Shown here: one piece after another, positions 1 to 8,028 of the stretch
Layout of the letters: each line of letters opens with the position of its first letter
Position numbering within the stretch: the stretch's first letter is position 1
From: an uncultured Chloracidobacterium sp.
Lineage (GTDB): Bacteria > Acidobacteriota > Blastocatellia > Pyrinomonadales > Pyrinomonadaceae
Length of the DNA: 14,695 bases
Assembly (NCBI GenBank): GCA_937941715.1
Contig: CALDGX010000043.1
Span: forward strand, 1 to 14,695
Direction: 5' to 3'
The notes under the pieces: generated by a model
What the model was told of the DNA's origin: nothing
What the model saw: the letters and a program-made list of their open reading frames with translations, nothing else
The model's database searches: none
Program-made: the position numbers and the translations under genes

Positions 1-532
1 CCGAGGAAAAGCTCTCCAAATTATGAAGCTGTTTTGAGTTGTAGATGAAAAACCGCACACGCTTGCCATAGTCTTCCAGGAAATGGTCGGCGGTGATTTC
101 AAATGACTTATGAACGCCCTCTCGGATTGCGATGCTCGGCACTACAACGATGAACTTGCTCCAACCGTATTGCCGGTTTAGCTCAAACATCGACTTGATG
201 TAGCAGTAGGTTTTGCCGGTTCCGGTCTCCATCTCGACATCAAGGTTGATCGGACAACCTGTTCGAGTATCACCAACAATCGCCGACGAAATAGGCAGGT
301 TTTGGTGACGCTGAACCGCCTGAATGTTCTCCAAAAGCTGAGACGACGTGAGACGAACATCTTCGTTTTTGAAGCCTGCTACCTCGAGAGAACTCAAAAG
401 CGTTGCTACCCCTTCGCGGCCCGGATCGACACGATACTTTACGCCAGCACTAGCAGGCTGCCCTTTGAAGCAATCCACGACCGCGTTGACGGCCTCAGTC
501 TGATATTCCTGTTTTTTGAATTTCAGCTTCAT
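1..532 (-). CDS. res: Type III restriction-modification Res subunit, N-terminal part (runs off the window)
   Basis: Translating the minus strand from the ATG at 530-532 gives an uninterrupted frame of 177 codons to the window edge, so the 3' end of the gene is missing. The product would be the ATP-dependent helicase/endonuclease partner of the methyltransferase encoded just upstream. The N-terminus (MKLKFKKQEYQTEAVNAVVD) has the Q-motif style seen in DEAD/DEAH-type Res subunits. Residues 101-108 read METGTGKT, a Walker A motif, and residues 127-140 (FIVVVPSIAIREGV) fit helicase motif Ia. The DEAH box, later helicase motifs and nuclease domain would lie beyond position 1. The ATG directly abuts the TAA stop of the methyltransferase gene (533-535), which implies translational coupling. 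Family Res proteins are usually 900-1000 residues long, so about a fifth is visible. The family call is secure; whether the full gene is intact cannot be seen. Confidence 0.93.
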   Translation of the reverse strand, partial: MKLKFKKQEYQTEAVNAVVDCFKGQPASAGVKYRVDPGREGVATLLSSLEVAGFKNEDVRLTSSQLLENIQAVQRHQNLPISSAIVGDTRTGCPINLDVEMETGTGKTYCYIKSMFELNRQYGWSKFIVVVPSIAIREGVHKSFEITADHFLEDYGKRVRFFIYNSKQLHNLESFSS

Positions 533-2497
533 TTATATGGACTTGACCTCAGTTGTGGGTGATATCAGTTTGAAAATCTGTTCGACGTTTATCTTGGCCG
601 CGTCGGACGCGAAACCGGAATCGCGGAAGACGACGCGGAGAGGTTTGCGGTTTGCCAGCTGCTTTACAAAATCCTCGTCAATGCCTGTGTCGAAGCATGC
701 TACAAGGGCGTTGTTGTCCACAAAGAAGACGGTTCTGTCAGATACAGTTTCCTTGCTGATCGGCAACGCTAGGTCAACTCCCCAGTCGAGAAGAACTTGG
801 AACAATAGGTCTTCTGATGTGCGGTCTTCCTTTATGTTACCAACTTGGTCGAGAAGGTTCCGCTGTTCCGCGCTGTCGGGCGAGTAATAGACATCCTTCA
901 TATTGGATGTATCGACCTTTAGCACGCGAAAGCCGATGTCGAGATTTGCACCCATCAGCCCGGCTTCTTCTTTGATCTTTTTGCCCGCACGGCGGATACG
1001 TTCTTTGCCGATCTCGGCGATTGTTTTGTATCCGGCTTTAGAGGCTTCGCTTTCCTCCTCAGGCTCTTCAGGAAGTTGGACCATGATGAAAGATCGATTT
1101 CCTCCATCTTCTTCATTGAGTTTCATAACCGCATGCGCGGCCGTGGCCGAACCAGAAAAGAAATCGACTATTAAGTCTCCGCTTTGGCAAACCGGAGATA
1201 TAAGTTTCTTAGCGACTGCGAGTGGCTTGGGGTTGTCGAAATACAGGTCAATCTCTTGAAAAAGAGCATCGTCACTACCTCCAAAATACAAAAGGGAAGG
1301 AACATTTTCCTGTGTGTTTTCCCGCAATAAATATTTTCGGTTCGGCTGTGTAGTGTGATCCGTGCCAAAGAGAATAAGATTCGCTTCTAGAAGTTTTTGC
1401 ATGGTCGCGCTTGGGTTCCGCCAACCACGGTCTGGAACTGGACAAGCCTGACCTGTTGTTGGATGAATCAGCGGGACGTGGTAATCCGCAGGGGCAGTCT
1501 TCTTGTTCGGCCACGCCATTGAGACAGGACGGTAAATCTCGCCGGCAGCATCAATCAAATTATAGGCTTTCTCGCCACCTGAAAATTCCTGAGTCGCTAT
1601 CCAAGCTTTGTATTTTGAGCGGACTTCATTCGTAACCCCACCTGCTTGCTTAATCAAATCAGAGGCTTTTTGCATCATGGCGGCAGCGTTTTCTTTCGTT
1701 CTACGAAAATCTACCTTTTCTTTGAATGCTGCACGATCCTTACAGTAGATTGAGATTAACTCGTGTTGTTGGGCAACCCCCGTTGCATCACCTTTTGGAT
1801 TTCTTTTATCCCAGATGATAGTGCCGACATTATTCTGCTCACCGAGCACTTCTGATAACAGTTTTTCTAAATTCGGGTATTCGTGTTCGTCGATATGAAC
1901 CACAATCACCCCCGTATCCGCGAGAAGATTTCGAGCCAATCGCAATCGTGAGTACATCATTGTCAGCCAATCTGAATGAAAACGACCGTTTGTCTCCGCA
2001 TTTACCACTAGCCGATTTCCTTCCTCATCTTTCTGCATCGAACGCTCAAAATACGCATCCTTATCCTCGGCAAAATCGTCTTCGTAGATAAAATCGTTTC
2101 CGGTGTTATACGGCGGGTCGATGTAGATCATCTTGACCTTGCCGAGATATGTTTCCTGGAGCAGTTTGAGGGCGTCGAGATTGTCGCCCTCGATGTAAAG
2201 GTTTTTTGTGGTGTCGAAATCGACCGATTCTTCGCGGCTGGGGCGAAGCGTTTTGGCGATCGGTGCATTTGCTGTCAACAACGCTTCGCGTTTGCCCGGC
2301 CAGTCCAGATGATACCGCTCCTGCGGCCCTTCGACGATATTCCCCGAAAGCTCCTGCCGAAGCTGGTCAAAATCTATCGCCCGTTTTAGATTCCCGTTTT
2401 CGTCTTTTGATTCCGTAACGCAATTTGGGAAAAGCTCCGCGAGACGGGCGATATTCTCGTCGGTAAAATCAGGAGTGCGCATTTTTAACTTTTCCAT
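533..2497 (-). CDS. mod: Type III-like site-specific DNA methyltransferase (Mod), beta-class adenine N6
   Basis: The 654-residue protein has the hallmarks of a type III Mod subunit, which recognises the DNA site and transfers a methyl group from S-adenosylmethionine to adenine N6. The catalytic motif IV DPPY is at residues 127-130, in MIYIDPPYNTGNDF. The SAM-binding motif I (DFFSGSAT) is at about 445-452. Motif IV preceding motif I defines the beta class. The stretch between them, roughly 225-400, would hold the target-recognition domain. An N-terminal block (about 60-115) with YIEGDNLDALKLL precedes the catalytic core, as is typical of the family. The ATG at 2495-2497 lies 3 bases after the DUF2779 stop codon, and the stop codon abuts the Res start, so the gene sits inside one operon. 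A second in-frame ATG at codon 6 is a possible alternative start. The recognition sequence cannot be read from the protein. Confidence 0.95.
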   Translation of the reverse strand: MEKLKMRTPDFTDENIARLAELFPNCVTESKDENGNLKRAIDFDQLRQELSGNIVEGPQERYHLDWPGKREALLTANAPIAKTLRPSREESVDFDTTKNLYIEGDNLDALKLLQETYLGKVKMIYIDPPYNTGNDFIYEDDFAEDKDAYFERSMQKDEEGNRLVVNAETNGRFHSDWLTMMYSRLRLARNLLADTGVIVVHIDEHEYPNLEKLLSEVLGEQNNVGTIIWDKRNPKGDATGVAQQHELISIYCKDRAAFKEKVDFRRTKENAAAMMQKASDLIKQAGGVTNEVRSKYKAWIATQEFSGGEKAYNLIDAAGEIYRPVSMAWPNKKTAPADYHVPLIHPTTGQACPVPDRGWRNPSATMQKLLEANLILFGTDHTTQPNRKYLLRENTQENVPSLLYFGGSDDALFQEIDLYFDNPKPLAVAKKLISPVCQSGDLIVDFFSGSATAAHAVMKLNEEDGGNRSFIMVQLPEEPEEESEASKAGYKTIAEIGKERIRRAGKKIKEEAGLMGANLDIGFRVLKVDTSNMKDVYYSPDSAEQRNLLDQVGNIKEDRTSEDLLFQVLLDWGVDLALPISKETVSDRTVFFVDNNALVACFDTGIDEDFVKQLANRKPLRVVFRDSGFASDAAKINVEQIFKLISPTTEVKSI

Positions 2498-2500
2498 AAA

Positions 2501-3913
2501 TCAGATCGTCAACAAGTGATTGTATATCTCGACCATCGCGAGCGTATCGCGATGGCAATAGGCCTCAAGGTCACGAAAGGTTTTGTCTCGCTCTTCCTGC
2601 GTTCCGCGACCGGTCGCCGCGTGATACCACTTAATAGAGGCCGTCAGGCCATCAGCAATATCCATTCCTTCGTACGAAAGGTCTGTAATCACGGGAAGCA
2701 CCTTTTTTATCGAGTCCCGACCGCGAAAGCGAGGGTGCATGTATAAACGTCGCGAGAAAATCTTTCGAAGATCGTAAACATTCTCATTGAGCTTTTCTAG
2801 AAACGGAGCATAGTCCGGAAACATCTCACCCATTTCTGTATTGCGTGTTTTTTCAAAGCCTTCGCTCCAAATAATAATGGTGCCAGTTCGTCCATTAAGA
2901 TCTTCGTGAAGACGCTCGACAATCTCCTCTGTAGGATGGCGCCCATCATTTCTCGATAGATGATATGAATGCCTTGTTTCGGCTCCCGGCTCATCGATTG
3001 TGTGGAGGGAATACTGAAACACCATTTGCTGGTAAGGTCGAGTGCTCTTAAACTTCGGCACCGCGGGATTGAAGCTCTCGTAGTCAAGAAAATTTAACGG
3101 AAACGTGAGACCGTCGATCTCGCCTTTGATAGTTTCCTTATCGATATATGGCTGTCCGGAACGCTCGACTGCAACTATCGCCGCCTCACGATCGGTCAAG
3201 GCAAAGTCAGTTGGTATGTCAGTTAAATTCAGTATGCCGTCTGTTAGGAGGGTGTTAAGTTTCTTCGAACCAGCATTGAAGAGATTGGAAACATTGTATT
3301 CGGGAATGTCTGGATAATGCCTCAAAATGAACCGGCAACCTAGCTTATTGGCTTTGCAGTATCCGATGAGACTCGCGGCTGGCTCTGTTTCGTCCAAGGC
3401 TGCGGTAGCGATCTCGATCTGCTGCTCTATGGAGCCTTTATTCTGGCTTACGAACTCAGTCTCGTCGGAGCTAGTTAATAGGCTTTGAACATCCAACTCA
3501 CCATTGAATACATATGAGTTGTCGAGAAAAATAAGGTGACCTTTTCTGACGTTAAAACCAGCCTTTTCAGCCACAATGCACTGGAAAGTCAGATCTATCT
3601 GATACTCTTCTTTGGCCTTTGTCCCAGACTTGACCTCATATATCTCAATCTCCTCGGTAACTTTATCGGTAAGTACGATGTCGGCCTTGGCGTATAAGGT
3701 GTCGGTCTGAAATTCCGTACCAAAGTCGACGGTAACATCATTGCGGTCTTTGAAGCCGGCCAGAGTCGTAGCTAAACCCTCAACCTCATAACCAGCTTCC
3801 CGGCGGAGTTGATAATCGAGCGACGGCTCACTTTTCTCCTCAGGAAAATGGTGGTCAAGCCAGTACTCATTCTTGCAAGTCAGGAATCTCTGAAAATCAG
3901 ATTTAGTCAGCAT
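2501..3913 (-). CDS. DUF2779-type putative dual nuclease (Cas4-like PD-(D/E)XK plus DEDD exonuclease fold)
   Basis: The 470-residue protein resembles the DUF2779 family. The N-terminal half begins with a Cas4-like FQRFLTCKNEYW segment (residues 7-18) and carries D78 in AKADIV followed by E93-V-K95 in IYEVKSG, a PD-(D/E)XK nuclease signature. The C-terminal half has D277 and E279 in FLDYES, D381 in VYDLRKIF, and Y452-x3-D456 in AYCHRDT, matching a DEDDy 3'-5' exonuclease pattern. Cysteines at 13, 186 and 193 could be the remains of an Fe-S site, but the usual set looks incomplete. The start ATG overlaps the end of the DUF4391 gene by 11 bases and the methyltransferase starts 3 bases after the stop, so it is an integral member of the operon. 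Family members occur in defence settings; that it degrades invader DNA or RNA here is inference. The domain reading is by eye. Confidence 0.82.
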   Translation of the reverse strand: MLTKSDFQRFLTCKNEYWLDHHFPEEKSEPSLDYQLRREAGYEVEGLATTLAGFKDRNDVTVDFGTEFQTDTLYAKADIVLTDKVTEEIEIYEVKSGTKAKEEYQIDLTFQCIVAEKAGFNVRKGHLIFLDNSYVFNGELDVQSLLTSSDETEFVSQNKGSIEQQIEIATAALDETEPAASLIGYCKANKLGCRFILRHYPDIPEYNVSNLFNAGSKKLNTLLTDGILNLTDIPTDFALTDREAAIVAVERSGQPYIDKETIKGEIDGLTFPLNFLDYESFNPAVPKFKSTRPYQQMVFQYSLHTIDEPGAETRHSYHLSRNDGRHPTEEIVERLHEDLNGRTGTIIIWSEGFEKTRNTEMGEMFPDYAPFLEKLNENVYDLRKIFSRRLYMHPRFRGRDSIKKVLPVITDLSYEGMDIADGLTASIKWYHAATGRGTQEERDKTFRDLEAYCHRDTLAMVEIYNHLLTI

Positions 3914-4568
3914 ATCGTTCCAGTTTGTCTATAGCCGTTCGAAGTTCTCGCAGGATGCTATTTAACTCGACCTTGCGATTGAACTGCTTTTCCTTCTGCA
4001 TTCGAGCTTCTATCTTCGCGGCCTCATTTTCTTTACTCCGAATTTCAGAAAGCCGTTGCACTTGGGCCCTAATATCTTCGCCTGCCTTTCTAGAAGCCGG
4101 CATCAATCGGCGAAGCATCTGTTCGTATAAAAGGCTGAGATCCAGAGCGACGGGTAAAACCTCTCGTCGAGCACTTTCCTTTTGCCAACCGCTTTCAAAA
4201 TAAATGTCCGTAACCCATTTATTCGAGTCACCCTCGCTTGGACGTTTGAAAGCAGCCTTTGTTTTAATCTGCCCCTCAAAAATTAGCTCATAGACGATCG
4301 GGAATGGTATTGCCGTATCGATGCAACGTAAGACCTCTTCCCGAACCTCCGGGGTTCTTAGCGTAATCGAGAAAATCTCGATCTCGGGAACATCCTTTTT
4401 TGCTCGGAGATTGACCGTTTCGGGCGACAGCTTGTATTGCCAGACTATCTTGTCTATCTGCTTTACAAATTTATCACGCAACGCCGCTGAGGGCTGTGCA
4501 TGTTCGTAGATTTTACTCTTCGGGACAATGCGTCCAAATTCTGATTGTATGGGATATGAGAATAACAT
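3903..4568 (-). CDS. DUF4391 domain protein of the restriction-modification operon
   Basis: This is a DUF4391 family protein, which commonly lies between a large helicase and a Mod/Res pair; its biochemical role is not known to me. The frame is open upstream to an ATG at 4622, but I place the start at 4568 (221 residues). The family-like N-terminus begins there with MLFSYPIQSEFGRIVPKSKI, an AAGGAAGG Shine-Dalgarno sequence lies 8 bases upstream, and the longer start would overlap the helicase gene by 50 bases. The core contains a conserved-looking IVWQYKLSPETVNL block (residues 41-54) and an acidic/aromatic segment near 118-128. From about residue 160 to the end the sequence is highly charged (K, E, R rich) and predicts a coiled coil, which suggests contact with partner subunits. 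The stop codon overlaps the DUF2779 start by 11 bases. Confidence 0.85.
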   Translation of the reverse strand: MLFSYPIQSEFGRIVPKSKIYEHAQPSAALRDKFVKQIDKIVWQYKLSPETVNLRAKKDVPEIEIFSITLRTPEVREEVLRCIDTAIPFPIVYELIFEGQIKTKAAFKRPSEGDSNKWVTDIYFESGWQKESARREVLPVALDLSLLYEQMLRRLMPASRKAGEDIRAQVQRLSEIRSKENEAAKIEARMQKEKQFNRKVELNSILRELRTAIDKLERYAD

Positions 4569-4572
4569 CGCA

Positions 4573-7500
4573 TCATCCTTCCTTTTGAACGACGACAAAC
4601 GCGATAAGTTCAAAATCGTCAAGACCAGAAACGGTCTCGACGAGAGCCGTCGTTTTCCCTACACTGAACAAGCTATCGAGATCGCTATCTTCTTTTATAT
4701 CGATGATGGAGTTGATGGCCTTGCCCAGCAACTCGGAATATGGCTCCATATTGCGCCCATCGTCGGTTGCCTGATTGAATATCTTACAAACGTCCGCAAT
4801 CGGTTCCTTTTTGCCTGAGCACGCATTGCGAACCATATCGAGAAGGCGTTTAACTTCCGTGTGGTCGGTTATCACTCCGCCATCGTTTCCGACATAGACC
4901 AGATAATACGGATGCAGGCGATTATGAAGGGCCACACGGACACCCTGATTTCGATTGCGAAGAGCGAAAATGACACCGGGGTTTAATCCGTTTTCATTTG
5001 GCGGAACGACCGCATGCAGTCCATTTGGCAAACCGCCGAGGTCGGTGTTGACCTTGACGTAATTCAGCAAATCCATGCGGAAATCATTCAGGCCAAGATC
5101 TGTAATGGAAACGCCAGTTTTGAGATCCTCCATTTCGATGACCTCTTCCTGAAGTCGCCGAAGCTGCTCCTTGCGATACGAAAGATCATTTGCTTTGGCG
5201 CTCAATGGATTGTCGTCACCGGTTGCCGTCACATCCGCGATGACCATCCGGTTTTCAACCCGCTCTTTGAGGTTGATATATTCATCCAGCGTAATATCAG
5301 GCCAGTAATTTACTAACTGGATACTCTCATTCTGCGAACCGATACGGTCAATGCGCCCGAAGCGCTGAATGATCCGCACCGGATTCCAATGTATGTCGTA
5401 ATTGATTAGATAATCGCAGTCCTGAAGGTTTTGCCCCTCCGAAATACAATCAGTGCCGATGAGAAACTCAATCTCTCGCGGTTCACCGGGTAAGACAGCG
5501 GCTTTCTCTTTTGATCGCGGAGAAAAGAGCGTCAGGATTGACTGGAAATCATAATGTTTTTCGAGCGTGGATTTTGGGCTATCGCCGCCAGTAACCTTTG
5601 CGGTGTGTAGGCCGTGCTTTACGAGAAAATGACTCGCAATATGCTCGTATAGATAATTTGCCGTATCCGCAAAGGCGGTAAAAAGCAGAACCTTTTTGTT
5701 TCCCGGATTGATCGGCGAGGTAAGTTTACTCTCAAGTTCGACTTTCAGATGCTGGAGTTTTGAATCGTCAGCGGGCGAGACTTTTTCCATTTCCTCGATC
5801 AGATATTCGATTACATCGAGGTCCGCTTTTAGGTCATGCTCCCAACGCGGAAGATCCATATCGGAAAGACTGATTTGCACTTTGCCGCCAATCTGCATTT
5901 CTTCGTCGTCCGGGTCCGGGAAATCGTCATCTTCGGGTTCGGCATCTTCGTAAGCCAGCGAGACATCAGTGATGCTCAAGTCTTTGCCGCCTTGTTGAAA
6001 GGCCTCGATTTGACCAAGTGTCCGAAGATGGTTGGCTTTTAACTTTTTCAAAGTCAAACGAAAAGCCTCGACCGAGCTTTCGAGCCGTTTTAGCAGATTG
6101 ATGGTCATCAGGGCCTGAAGGCTCTTTTCCCGATCGGCTTGTCTAAATTTGCTCTTTCCCTCGTGGACTTCGGTGTCGTACATCGCTTCGTATTTGGCGA
6201 GTCGACTATCGAGAATGTAAAGAATCGGAGCATACACCGCGAGTTTCATCAGGGTAAGCTGACCAAATATTTCGTTGAAACCGATCACATCATCCCGACT
6301 GGTTAAAGGACAGTGATGTGAGATGGGATGACGGCGTTCGGGAAAGTTGCCGATGTCGCTGGTATCGTAATATTTCTCAATGTGCTTACGCGACCGGGCG
6401 ATAGTTACGCTGTCGAGCAGTTCAAAAAAATCGAAATCCAGTGATTTCATTATCGTCTCAGGGGTTCGTTCCTCAGGCGGAAGTTTTGACCAGACGTTAA
6501 AGGCCGACTGAGCACGGCGAAATATTTCTTCAACACTCCGTTCCGTTTTCAGATTTCGGCTAAGGTTCTCGGATTCGCCTTCGTAAGCCAAAGCGAGCTG
6601 ATTGCGCAGATCAGCAAACCTATTATTCACCGGGGTCGCCGACAGCATGAGAACCTTGGTCTTGACACCCTGTTTGATAACCGAGTTCATCAATTTTTGG
6701 TACCGAGTTTCTCGCTCCTTAAATGCTTCGTTTGTCCGAAAATTGTGCGACTCATCAATGACGACTAGATCGTAGTTTCCCCAATTGATCTTGTTTAACG
6801 GCAAGCCCAGCGAATAGCCGCTTGTGCGCTGTAAATCCGTGTGACATAGAACATCGTAATTGAACCGATCTTTGGCAAAAATGTTGGTCGTTAAATTGCC
6901 TTTATAATTCGTCCAGTTTTCCGCGAGTTTTTTTGGGCACAGAACCAGTACGGATCGATTGCGAAGCTCGTAGTATTTGACAACAGCGAGGGCCGAGAAC
7001 GTTTTACCAAGGCCAACGCTGTCTGCCAAGATACAGCCGCTAAAGGTTTCGAGCTTGTTTATGATCCCGGTCGCCGCATCTTTTTGGAAATTAAATAACT
7101 TGTTCCAAACCAAGCTGTCCTGATAACCCGTCAGATCGTTTGGCAAAACATCTTCGTTCAAATCTTCAAGAAACTCATTGAAGATATTAAAAAGCATCAG
7201 GAAATAGATTCGTTCCGGCGAGTTTTCCTTATAGACCGAGGCGATATGTTCGCGAAGTCTAGAGGTGACGTCTTCGAGTTTGTCCGTGTCGTTCCATATC
7301 TGGTCAAAGAGATTCAGATAGGTATTCGTGTACAAAGACTCATCAAATTTATTCACGATGTTCGATACCGCGTTACCTTGCTCGTAACCGAGATCGACCG
7401 CCGTGAATCCGTGAAGTGGCATATAAACAGCTTCAGATTCGCCGTCTACCACACACGCGAACTGCTGCATTGCTGCCTTGCTCCGATTCGACCGAAATTT

Positions 7501-7848
7501 AGCTTTTCGACACATCCAATCAGCGCATTCTTTGGCAATCGCCCGCTGAGTTAGTTTGTTTTTAAGAAGAATTTCAAACTCGCTGCCATAGAAGTCGCGT
7601 TCTCGTTCAAGTTTAGGAATGTGAAATTCTCGTCGCTCTTTTCTGATCTTGTCAGTGACCTCATCAGGAACAAAAGTTGGGGATGTAAAGACAAATTCCA
7701 CCGATTCAACTCTTTCAAGCTCTTTTCTTAGTGCTTCAAAGGCGTATATCGAGAAGCACGACGCAGCAATTTTCAATTTTGATCCCGGTTTGATCGTTTG
7801 CTTAAGGTTTTCACCGAGAAGTTGATTAATATTATCAATAATTTCCAT
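4573..7848 (-). CDS. Large SF2/SNF2-type helicase of a type III-like restriction-modification operon
   Basis: The 1091-residue protein is an ATP-dependent SF2 helicase or translocase. Walker A is DSVGLGKT at residues 276-283, the DEAH-like box is DESH at 365-368, and motif III is SAT at 403-405. The C-terminal RecA lobe has GTDCISEGQNLQ (798-809) and the arginine-finger motif QRFGRIDRIGS (828-838). Residues 1-170 resemble the phospholipase-D-like N-terminal domain found in related helicases, but I see no intact HxK(x)4D catalytic motif, so any such domain is probably non-catalytic. A strongly acidic stretch at 635-650 (DAEPEDDDFPDPDDEE) separates the two helicase lobes. It is the first gene of the operon; its stop is 4 bases before the DUF4391 start. 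No good Shine-Dalgarno sequence precedes its ATG. It probably moves along or remodels DNA for the Mod/Res complex (inference). Confidence 0.9.
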   Translation of the reverse strand: MEIIDNINQLLGENLKQTIKPGSKLKIAASCFSIYAFEALRKELERVESVEFVFTSPTFVPDEVTDKIRKERREFHIPKLERERDFYGSEFEILLKNKLTQRAIAKECADWMCRKAKFRSNRSKAAMQQFACVVDGESEAVYMPLHGFTAVDLGYEQGNAVSNIVNKFDESLYTNTYLNLFDQIWNDTDKLEDVTSRLREHIASVYKENSPERIYFLMLFNIFNEFLEDLNEDVLPNDLTGYQDSLVWNKLFNFQKDAATGIINKLETFSGCILADSVGLGKTFSALAVVKYYELRNRSVLVLCPKKLAENWTNYKGNLTTNIFAKDRFNYDVLCHTDLQRTSGYSLGLPLNKINWGNYDLVVIDESHNFRTNEAFKERETRYQKLMNSVIKQGVKTKVLMLSATPVNNRFADLRNQLALAYEGESENLSRNLKTERSVEEIFRRAQSAFNVWSKLPPEERTPETIMKSLDFDFFELLDSVTIARSRKHIEKYYDTSDIGNFPERRHPISHHCPLTSRDDVIGFNEIFGQLTLMKLAVYAPILYILDSRLAKYEAMYDTEVHEGKSKFRQADREKSLQALMTINLLKRLESSVEAFRLTLKKLKANHLRTLGQIEAFQQGGKDLSITDVSLAYEDAEPEDDDFPDPDDEEMQIGGKVQISLSDMDLPRWEHDLKADLDVIEYLIEEMEKVSPADDSKLQHLKVELESKLTSPINPGNKKVLLFTAFADTANYLYEHIASHFLVKHGLHTAKVTGGDSPKSTLEKHYDFQSILTLFSPRSKEKAAVLPGEPREIEFLIGTDCISEGQNLQDCDYLINYDIHWNPVRIIQRFGRIDRIGSQNESIQLVNYWPDITLDEYINLKERVENRMVIADVTATGDDNPLSAKANDLSYRKEQLRRLQEEVIEMEDLKTGVSITDLGLNDFRMDLLNYVKVNTDLGGLPNGLHAVVPPNENGLNPGVIFALRNRNQGVRVALHNRLHPYYLVYVGNDGGVITDHTEVKRLLDMVRNACSGKKEPIADVCKIFNQATDDGRNMEPYSELLGKAINSIIDIKEDSDLDSLFSVGKTTALVETVSGLDDFELIAFVVVQKEG
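4577..4584 (-). promoter_or_regulatory. Shine-Dalgarno sequence that fixes the DUF4391 start
   Basis: On the minus strand these bases read AAGGAAGG, ending 8 bases before the ATG at 4566-4568. They overlap the last codons of the helicase gene, whose TGA lies at 4573-4575. This strong site favours the 221-residue form of the DUF4391 protein over one starting at 4622. Confidence 0.7.
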
Positions 7849-7892
7849 GTGCGAGTTTTTTGAATGACGATTTAGGCGATCCGAGTTTATTT

Positions 7893-7920
7893 GCTATAGT
7901 AATGTAAACAAACAAGTTAA
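7893..7920 (-). promoter_or_regulatory. Weak promoter candidate for the helicase-Mod-Res operon
   Basis: On the minus strand TTAACT (7915-7920) and TATAGC (7893-7898) are separated by 16 bases, roughly 45 bases upstream of the helicase ATG. The surrounding AT-rich stretch is the only such patch in the gap. The match to sigma-70 boxes is modest and promoter rules in this phylum are poorly known to me, so this is only a candidate. Confidence 0.3.
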
Positions 7921-8028
7921 ACAACGGAAGATGTTGCTAGGTGTTGTGCCTAGATGTTCCAATACCGAGCACGTCGTTGTCCGAAGGCCAGAATCTTTCA
8001 AAAAGATGGGAGGCATCTGGAGTGAACT

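Noticed and set aside
178..360. 60-codon minus-strand reading frame
   Set aside because: It lies in a different frame inside the Res coding region, is rich in Arg and Ser, and has no recognisable motif.
4569..4622. Upstream ATG at 4622 as the DUF4391 start
   Set aside because: It would overlap the helicase by 50 bases and has no ribosome site as good as the one 8 bases before the ATG at 4568, where the family-like N-terminus begins.
7937..7953. Small inverted repeat CTAGG/CCTAG as a transcription terminator
   Set aside because: The stem is only 5 bases and no T run follows on the minus strand.
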